Shown here piece after piece: positions 23,701-64,000 of a stretch of 64,000 nt of DNA (position 1 is the stretch's first letter; each line of letters begins with the position of its first letter). The notes beneath the pieces are model-generated. The model was not told the origin of the DNA and searched no databases. It worked only from the letters and a program-made list of their open reading frames with translations. The stretch spans positions 248,001 through 312,000 of the forward strand of contig PEDN01001367.1 of NCBI GenBank assembly GCA_003864495.1, given 5' to 3'. A program made the translations under genes and the position numbers. Source of the DNA: Nemopilema nomurai (taxonomy: Eukaryota > Cnidaria > Scyphozoa > Rhizostomeae > Rhizostomatidae).

Positions 23701-26700
23701 CACTCTATTAGAACATTAGCCGCATCACTAGCTTGGCCGTACGAGCAGCGTGACAATAGCAATGACATGTCTGTGCCAATGGCTCACTCTATTAGAACAT
23801 TAGCCGCATCACTAGCTTGGCCGTACGAGCAGCGTGACAATAGCAATGACATGTCTGTGCCAATGGCTCACTCTATTAGAACATTAGCCGCATCACTAGC
23901 TTGGCCGTACGAGCAGCGTGACAATAGAATGACATGTCTGTGCCAATGGCTCACTCTATTAGAACATAGCGCATCACTAGCTTGGCCGTACGAGCAGCGT
24001 GACATAGCAATGACATGTCTGTGCCAATGGCTCACTCTATTAGAACATAGCCGCATCACTAGCTTGGCCGTACGAGCAGCGTGACAATAGCAATGACATG
24101 TCTTTGCCAATGCTCACTCTATTAGAACATTAGCCGCATCACTAGCTTGGCCGTACGAGCAGCGTGACAATAGCAATGACATGTCTGTGCCAATGGCTCA
24201 CTCTATTAGAACATTAGCCGCATCACTAGCTTGGCCGTACAGCAGCGTGACAATAGCAATGACATGTCTGTGCCAATGGCTAACTCTATTAGAACATTAG
24301 CCGCATCACTAGCTTGGCCGTACAAGCAGCGTGACAATAGCAATGACATGTCTGTGCCAATGGTCACTCTATTAGAACATTAGCCGCATCACTAGCTTGG
24401 CCGTACGAGCAGCGTGACAATAGCAATGACATGTCTGTGCCAATGGCTCACTCTATTAGAACATAGCCGCATCACTAGCTTGGCCGTACAAGCAGCGTGA
24501 CAATAGCAATGACATGTCTGTGCCAATGGCTCACTCTATTAGAACATTAGCCGCATCACTAGCTTGGCCGTACGAGCAGCGTGACAATAGCAATGACATG
24601 TCTGTGCCAATGGCTCACTCTATTAGAACAATAGCCGCATCACTAGCTTGGCCGTACGAGCAGCGTGACAATAGCAATGACATGTCTGTGCCAATGCTCA
24701 CTCTATTAGAACATTAGCCGCATCACTAGCTTGGCCGTACGAGCAGCGTGACAATAGCAATGACATGTCTGTGCCAATGTCACTCTATTAGAACATTAGC
24801 CGCATCACTAGCTTGGCCGTACGAGCAGCGTGACAATAGGAATGACATGTCTGTGCCAATGGCTCACTCTATTAGAACAATAGCCGCATCACTAGCTTGG
24901 CCGTACGAGCAGCGTGACAATAGCAATGACATGTCTGTGCCAATGGCTCACTCTATTAGAACATTAGCCGCATCACTAGCTTGGCCGTACGAGCAGCGTG
25001 ACAATCAATGACATGTCTTGCCAATGGCTCACTCTATTAGAACATAGCCGCATCACTAGCTTGGCCGTACGAGGCGTGACAATAGCAATGACATGTCTGT
25101 GCCAATGGCTCACTATTAGAACATTAGCCGCATCACTAGCTTGGCCGTACGAGCAGCGTGAACAATAGCAATGACATGTCTGTGCCAATGGCTCACTCTA
25201 TTAGAACATTAGCCGCATCACTAGCTTGGCCGTACGAGCAGCGTGACAATAGCAATGACATGTCTGTGCCAATGGCTCACTCTATTAGAACATTAGCCGC
25301 ATCACTAGCTTGCCGTACAGCAGCGTGACAATAGCAATGACATGTCTGTGCCAATGGCTACTCTATTAGAACATTAGCCGCATCACTAGCTTGCCGTACG
25401 AGCAGCGTGACAATAGCAATGACATGTCTGTGCCAATGGCTACTCTATTAGAACATTAGCGCGCATCACTAGCTTGGCCGTACGAGCAGCGTGACAATAG
25501 CAATGACATGTCTGTGCCAATGGCTACTCTATTAGAACATTAGCCGCATCACTAGCTTGGCCGTACAGCAGCGTGACAATAGCAATGACATGTCTGTGCC
25601 AATGGCTCACTCTTTTAGAACATTAGCCGCATCACTAGCTTGGCCGTACGAGCAGCGTTACAATAGGAATGACATGTCTGTGCCAATGGCTCACTCTATT
25701 AGAACATTAGCTGCATCACTAGCTTGGCCGTACAAGCAGCGTGACAATAGCAATGACATGTCTGTGCCAATGGCTCACTCTGTTAGAACAATAGCCGCAT
25801 CACTAGCTTGGCCGTACGAGCAGCGTGACAATAGCAATGACATGTCTGTGCCAATGGCTCACTCTATTAGAACATTAGCCGCATCACTAGCTTGGCCGTA
25901 CGAGCAGCGTGACAATAGCAATGACATGTCTGTGCCAATGGCTCACTCTATTAGAACATTAGCCGCATCACTAGCTTGGCCGTACAAGCAGCGTGACAAT
26001 AGCAATGACATGTCTGTGCCAATGGCTAACTCTATTAGAACATTAGCCGCATCACTAGCTTGGCCGTACAAGCAGCGTGACAATAGCAATGACATGTCTG
26101 TGCCAATGGTTCACTCTTTTAGAACATTAGCCGCGTCACTAGCTTGGCCGTACGAGCAGCGTGACAATAGCAATGACATGTCTGTGCCAATGGCTCACTC
26201 TGTTAGAACATTAGCTGCATCACTAGCTTGGCCGTACGAGCAGCGTGACAATAGCAATGACATGTCTGTGCCAATGGCTCACTCTATTAGAACATTAGCC
26301 GCATCACTAGCTTGGCCGTACGAGCAGCGTGACAATAGGAATGACATGTCTGTGCCAATGGCTCACTCTATTAGAACATTGGCCGCATCACTAGCTTGGC
26401 CGTACGAGCAGCGTGACAATAGCAATGACATGTCTGTGCCAATGGCTCACTCTATTAGAACAATAGCCGCATAACTAGCTTGGCTGTACGAGCAGCGTGA
26501 CAACAGCAATGACATGTCTGTGCCAATGGCTAACACTATTAGAACCATAGCCGCATCACTAGCTTGCTGTACGAGCAGCGTGACAATAGCAATGACATGT
26601 CTGTGCCAATGGCTAACTCTATTAGAACATTAGCCGCATCACTAGCTTGGCCGTACAAGCAGCGTGACAATAGCAATGACATGTCTGTGCCAATGGTTCA

Positions 26701-29651
26701 CTCTTTTAGAACATTAGCCGCGTCACTAGCTTGGCCGTACGAGCAGCGTGACAATAGGAATGACATGTCTGTGCCAATGGCTCACTCTGTTAGAACATTA
26801 GCCGCATCACTAGCTTGGCCGTACGAGCAGCGTGACAATAGCAATGACATGTCTGTGCCAATGGCTCACTCTATTAGAACAAAGCCGCATCACTAGCTTG
26901 GCTGTACGAGCAGCGTGACAATATGGTCTCACTCTATTAGAACATTAGCCGCATCACTAGCTTGGCCGTACGAGCAGCGTGACAATAGCAATGACATGTC
27001 TGTGCCAATGGCTAACTCTATTAGAATATTAGCCGCATCACTAGCTTGGCCGTACGAGCAGCGTGACAATAGGAATGACATGTCTGTGCCAATTGTTCAC
27101 TCTATTAGAACAATAGCCGCATCACTAGCTTAGCCGTACGAGGAGCGTGACAATAGGAATGACATGTCTGTGCCAATGGCTCACTCTATTAGAACAATAG
27201 CCGCATCACTAGCTTGGCTGTACGAGCAGCGTGACAATAGCAATGACATGTCTGTGCCAATGGCTCACTCTATTAGAACATTAGCCGCATCACTAGCTTG
27301 GCCGTACGAGCAGCGTGACAATCGGAATGACATGTCTTTGCCAATTGCTCACTCTATTAGAACAATTGCCGCATCACTAGCTTGGCCGTACGAGGAGCGT
27401 GACAATAGGAATGACATGTCTGTGCCAATTGCTCACTCTATTAGAACATTAGCCGCATCACTAGCTTGGCCGTACGAGCAGCGTGACAATAGCAATGACA
27501 TGTCTGTGCCAATGGCTCACTCTATTAGAACCTTAGCCGCATCGCTAGCTTGGCCGTACGAGCAGCGTGACAATAGCAATGACATGTCTGTGCCAATGGC
27601 TCACTCTATTAGAACATTAGCTGCATCACTAGCTTGGCCGTACAAGCAGCGTGACAATAGGAATGACATGTCTGTGCCAATGGCTCACTCTATCAGAACA
27701 TTAGCCGCATCACTAGCTTGGCCGTACGAGCAGCGTGACAATAGCAATGACATGTCTGTGCCAATGGCTCACTCTATTAGAACAATAGCCGCATCACTAG
27801 CTTGGCTGTACGAGCAGCGTGACAATAGCAATGACATGTCTGTGCCAATGGCTCACTCTATTAGAACAATAGCCGCATCACTAGCTTGGCTGTACGAGCA
27901 GCGTGACAATAGCAATGACATGTCTGTGCCAATGGCTCACTCTATTAGAACATTAGCCGCATCACTAGCTTGGCCGTACGAGCAGCGTGACAGCAGCAAT
28001 GACATGTCTGTGCCAATGGCTCACTCTATTAGAACAATAGCCGCATCACTTGCTTGGCCGTACGAGCAGCGTGACAATAGCAATGACATGTCTGTGCCAA
28101 TGGCTCACTCTATTAGAACAATAGTCGCATCAGTAGCTTGGCCGGACGAGCAGCGTGACAATAGCAATGACATGTCTGTGCCAATGGGTCACTCTATTAG
28201 AACATTAGCCGCATCACTAGCTTGGCCGTACGAGCAGCGTGACAATCGGAATGACATGTCTTTGCCAATTGCTCACTCTATTAGAACAATAGCCGCATCA
28301 CTAGCTTGGTCGTACGAGCAGCGTGACAATCGGAATGACATGTCTTTGCCAATTGCTCACTCTATTAGAACATTAGCCGCATCACTAGCTTGGCCGTACG
28401 AGCAGCGTGACAATAGCAATGACATGTCTGTGCCAATGGCTCACTCTATTAGAACATTAGCCGCATCTAGCTTGGCCGTACGAGCAGCGTGACAATAGCA
28501 ATGACATGTCTGTGCCAATGGCTCACTCTATTAGAACATTAGCCGCATCGCTAGCTTGGCCGTACGAGCAGCGTGACAATAGGAATGACATGTCTGTGCC
28601 AATGGCTCACTCTATTAGAACAATAGCCGCATCACTAGCTTGGCTGTACGAGCAGCGTGACAATAGCAATGACATGTCTGTGCCAATGGCTCACTCTATT
28701 AGAACATTAGCCGCATCACTAGCTTGGCCGTACGAGCAGCGTGACAGCAGAAATGACATGTCTGTGCCAATGGCTTACTCTATTAGAACAATAGCCGCAT
28801 CACTAGCTTGGCTGTACGAGCAGCGTGACAATAGCAATGACATGTCTGTGCCAATTGTTCACTCTATTAGAACATTAGCCGCATCACTAGCTTGGCCGTA
28901 CGAGCAGCGTGACAATAGCAATGACATGTCAGTGCCAATGGCTCACTCTATTAGAACATTAGCCGCATCGCTAGCTTGGCCGTACGAGCAGCGTGACAAT
29001 AGCAATGACATGTCTGTGCCAATGGCTCACTCTATTAGAACATTAGCTGCATCACTAGCTTGGCCGTACAAGCAGCGTGACAATAGGAATGACATGTCTG
29101 TGCCAATGGCTCACTCTATCAGAACATTAGCCGCATCACTAGCTTGGCCGTACGAGCAGCGTGACAATAGCAATGACATGTCTGTGCCAATGGCTCACTC
29201 TATTAGAACATTAGCCGCATCGCTAGCTTGGCCGTACGAGCAGCGTGACAATAACAATGACATGTCTGTGCCAATGGCTCACTCTATTAGAACAATAGCC
29301 GCATCACTAGCTTGGCTGTACGAGCAGCGTGACAATAGCAATGACATGTCTGTGCCAATGGCTCACTCTATTAGAACATTAGCCGCATCACTAGCTTGGC
29401 CGTACGAGCAGCGTGACAATAGCAATGACATGTCTGTGCCAATTGTTCACTCTATTAGAACAATAGCCGCATCACTAGCTTGGCCGTACGAGCAGCGTGA
29501 CAATAGCAATGACATGTCTGTGCCAATGGCTCACTCTATTAGAACAATAGCCGCATCACTAGCTTGGCTGTACGAGCAGCGTGACAATAGCAATGACATG
29601 TCTGTGCCAATGGCTCTCTCTATTAGAACATTAGCCGCATCACTAGCTTGG

Positions 29652-30320
29652 CCGTACAAGCGGCGTGACAATAGCAATGACATGTCTGTGCCAATGGCTC
29701 ACTCTATTAGAACAATAGTCGCATCACTAGCTTGGCCGTACGAGCAGCGTGACAATAGCAATGACATGTCTGTGCCAATGGCTCACTCTATTAGAACATT
29801 AGCCGCATCACTAGCTTGGCCGTACGAGCAGCGTGACAATCGGAATGACATGTCTTGCAATGCTCACTCTATTAGAAGAATAGCCGCATCACTAGCTTGG
29901 CCGTACGAGGAGCGTGACAATAGGAATGACATGTCTGTGCCAATTGCTCACTCTATTAGAACATTAGCCGCATCACTAGCTTGGCCGTACAAGCGGCGTG
30001 ACAATAGCAATGACATGTCTGTGCCAATGGCTCACTCTATTAGAACAATAGTCGCATCACTAGCTTGGCCGTACGAGCAGCGTGACAATAGCAATGACAT
30101 GTCTGTGCCAATGGCTCACTCTATTAGAACATTAGCCGCATCACTAGCTTGGCCGTACGAGCAGCGTGACAATCGGAATGACATGTCTTTGCCAATTGCT
30201 CACTCTATTAGAAGAATAGCCGCATCACTAGCTTGGCCGTACGAGGAGCGTGACAATAGGAATGACATGTCTGTGCCAATTGCTCACTCTATTAGAACAT
30301 TAGCCGCATCACTAGCTTAG
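29652..30320 (+). repeat. Higher-order repeat: four-unit block duplicated at 333 bp
   Basis: The ordered set of variants AAGCGG (Lys-Arg-Arg), ATAGTCGC (Ile-Val), CAATCGG (Asn-Arg) and GAAGAATAG with GAGGAGCG (Arg-Arg-Ile, Glu-Glu) occurs at 29652 and again at 29985. The spacing is 333 bp, four units less three bases lost in the first copy near 29855-29866. It shows segmental copying of variant blocks, as in centromeric and other satellites. Confidence 0.75.
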
Positions 30321-31078
30321 CCGTACGAGCAGCGTGACAATAGCAATGACATGTCTGTGCCAATGGCTAACTCTATTAGAACAATAGCCGCATCACTAGC
30401 TTGGCTGTACGAGCAGCGTGACAATAGCAATGACATGTCTGTGCCAATGGCTCACTCTATTAGAACATTAGCCGCATCACTAGCTTGGCCGTACGAGCAG
30501 CGTGACAATAGCAATGACATGTCTGTGCCAATGGCTCACTCTATTAGAACATTAGCCGCATCGCTAGCTTGGCCGTACGAGCAGCGTGACAATAGCAATG
30601 ACATGTCTGTGCCAATGGCTCACTCTATTAGAACATTAGCTGCATCACTAGCTTGGCCGTACAAGCAGCGTGACAATAGGAATGACATGTCTGTGCCAAT
30701 GGCTCACTCTATTAGAACATTAGCCGCATCACTAGCTTGGCTGTACGAGCAGCGTGACAATAGCAATGACATGTCTGTGCCAATGGCTCACTCTATTAGA
30801 ACATTAGCTGCATCACTAGCTTGGCCGTACAAGCGGCGTGACAATAGCAATGACATGTCTGTGCCAATGGCTCACTCTATTAGAACAATAGCCGCATCAC
30901 TAGCTTGGCTGTACGAGCAGCGTGACAATAGCAATGACATGTCTGTGCCAATGGCTCACTCTATTAGAACAATAGTCGCATCACTAGCTTGGCCGTACGA
31001 GCAGCGTGACAATAGCAATGACATGTCTGTGCCAATGGCTCACTCTATTAGAACATTAGCAGAATAACTAGATTGGCC

Positions 31079-31823
31079 TATTTTTGGCAGTAAACCCGTT
31101 GAATTTAATGTTATTCAAAGGGAAAGCATTGTAGCTTATTTCCTTAAACCGTACGAATCATACGAGCGTGCTAAATAACTGAACACACAGTCTGGAAGTT
31201 ATTGCTTTTTTGTCAAAGTTGTAAGTTTCGGCAGTCAGTTTGGATGGGGAACATCTAACTTCTAGACTGGAAAGTTTAGTCCAATACTAGTACAAGCAAA
31301 ATCTATTATCTATGCACGGGAATTTAGACTCAAGTGCGAGAAGAGAAAAAAGCCCGAATATTGAAGCTAGCAAGCAGGAGACTCGAAAAAACAAACAGCA
31401 GAAGTGACGAGAAACCAACATCACCAACTCATTGAGCTTTTACTACAGTTCACTATTAAGGGTCGTCGCCGAGTTGCTAATCCAGCTATTAGTGGGCAGA
31501 AAATCTAGTATAAATAACAATAAAATGGCACAAGGGGGGTTCTGCTAAGGGACATATTAGGAACAAACTATGCTAAAGAAATATATGCTTTCACTACAGA
31601 ATTCAAATCTTACAAATACAGCAGTCTATGTTTATACAAAATGAAGAATATTATACAAAGTAGGGAATTAAAGATAGTGCTATGAAAACATATGTTTTAA
31701 GCACATTTATACAAGCTAAGAAATTCTATGTTGAGAAATGTGCGGGACTTTTTAATCTACCTTTTAATTCAAAATCTAGGAGACAATCTCAGTGGCTAGA
31801 TTACCTAAGGGTTCTGCTCCTCT
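31079..31823. other. Short spacer between the satellite and the MED12 stop codon; MED12 3' flank
   Basis: Only about 745 bases separate the last satellite unit from the MED12 stop codon. On the minus strand two ATTAAA words (31751-31756 and 31763-31768) lie 55-75 bases after the stop and could serve as variant polyadenylation signals. No canonical AATAAA was found in this spacer on that strand. No other gene is seen. Confidence 0.45.
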
Positions 31824-63321
<31,498 letters not shown>

Positions 63322-64000
63322 ATCTTTCTTATTGATCTCGGCCGGCCTCTTTTTGGTGTCTGCCGAAGATGCATGCGTCTGGCTGTGAGGCCAAACACCT
63401 CTCCAAATCATTGCTAGACTACTAGACCCAAATACAGCATAACGGAATAATCTTTTGATACTCCCAAACAGTGATGCTCCCAAATACTAAACTCATTCAA
63501 AACAGGGGCCAATAGTTTATATGTAAATATTAGCTAGGGTGAATTGAGCTTGTTTAGCTGATTTTAGATTTTAGAGAAAAAGAGTGCGCCATCTTTATAA
63601 TTGATTTTCATATGACTATAGTGGGATGCGATTTTGTTTCACATATTTTATGGCTTTGATATTCACGCCAACGTTTTGTGCGAAAAACAAAAGCAGCAAA
63701 ATGCAAAGAACGAAAAATGACGAAGAAGCAACTGAATAAATAAACAGCAAGAAAGAGAGACCATGTGCATCGTAAAACAGGCATTATAAGATTAAATTAA
63801 AAATATATTGATACAGAAGAATAAATTTCACAGAAATCTATGACAAGCGGTGCCAAGCTGTTTGCCAACTTCCCTCATCTTTTCAAGAACTTTTTCCAAG
63901 GGTCTTTTCATAAGACCTGGAATAGTCATGGAAGATATTGATAACCCCATCAAAGGTCGTAATTGTCAATATGTAAATAAGTTGTTTGTCATATATGTAT
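63322..64000. other. MED12 5' flank and promoter side
   Basis: No core promoter motif could be assigned on the minus strand. Bases 63234-63420 have somewhat higher GC than the flanks. No other gene is seen before the window edge. Confidence 0.4.

Larger units (their letters stand above)
18332..31078 (+). repeat. Satellite array of about 150 tandem 84 bp units, open in one forward frame
   Basis: The 84 bp unit runs head to tail without spacers for 12.7 kb. Because 84 is 28 codons, one forward frame stays open from unit to unit, reading MSVPMAHSIRTLAASLAW followed by PYEQRDNSND in each copy. The other forward frames and the reverse strand meet a stop in every unit. Runs of up to 604 codons (28506-30320) are uninterrupted, but one-base deletions break the frame many times, mainly left of about 25.6 kb. 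Right of that point, changes are mostly substitutions at recurring columns (Leu/Ile, Pro/Leu, Glu/Lys, Ser/Arg, Val/Leu), many of them amino-acid altering. I see no signal peptide, unique flanking exon or promoter, so I annotate a satellite and not a gene. Two units make 168 bp, near a nucleosome repeat. Confidence 0.95.

Noticed and set aside
18340..31067. Long open frames of 60-604 codons in the satellite as separate protein genes
   Set aside because: They are the same 84 bp unit read in one frame, interrupted only by indels. There is no unique sequence, promoter or exon structure at either edge.
18332..31078. CRISPR array
   Set aside because: Units are contiguous 84 bp repeats with no unique spacers, in an animal genome.
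63322..63483. Upstream in-frame ATG adding 54 residues to MED12
   Set aside because: The extension has no counterpart in MED12 proteins, and the ATG at 63321 aligns with the known start.

Overview
This is a window of animal nuclear DNA: AT-rich, with long intergenic stretches, GT-AG introns of 50 bases to about 2.3 kb, minisatellites, and a 12.7 kb satellite array. Two neuronal-type membrane proteins (a class A GPCR and a Shaker-type K+ channel) sit on single exons, while the third gene is split into at least 41 coding exons that keep the vertebrate protein order almost end to end. This combination, plus a fragment resembling the P2X7-C-like families common in corals and anemones, suggests a cnidarian, probably an anthozoan. 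The species assignment is inference.

Layout. From 1 to 7.5 kb there is no convincing gene, only a purine-rich tract (1.67-1.9 kb) and an 875 bp segment bounded by a perfect 23 bp inverted repeat (2069-2943). An intact orphan GPCR lies at 7503-8741 (+). From 8.7 to 15 kb there is only a 110 bp tandem duplication. An intact Kv channel lies at 15076-16344 (+); its S6 gate motif is changed from Pro-x-Pro to Pro-Ile-Phe. A fragment of a possible transposon-associated protein is at 17.44-17.58 kb (-). From 18.33 to 31.08 kb the DNA is one array of about 150 copies of an 84 bp unit that is open in one forward frame, with nested higher-order repeats. From 31.8 to 63.3 kb, on the minus strand, lies the complete MED12 gene, which I rebuilt exon by exon by splice sites, reading phase and alignment to the remembered vertebrate protein (41 exons, 6,609 nt, about 2,202 residues).

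MED12 is the subunit of the Mediator kinase module (MED12, MED13, cyclin C, CDK8) that activates the kinase. Its introns hold most of the other structure: a GC-AG intron filled with a GATA microsatellite, a 164 bp tandem array that repeatedly copied the end of exon 32 together with its splice donor, a 480 bp fold-back in intron 2, 18 bp and 15 bp minisatellites, and two G-rich stretches. The three genes do not form a pathway. The strongest candidates for something undescribed are the frame-open 84 bp satellite and the copied splice-donor array.
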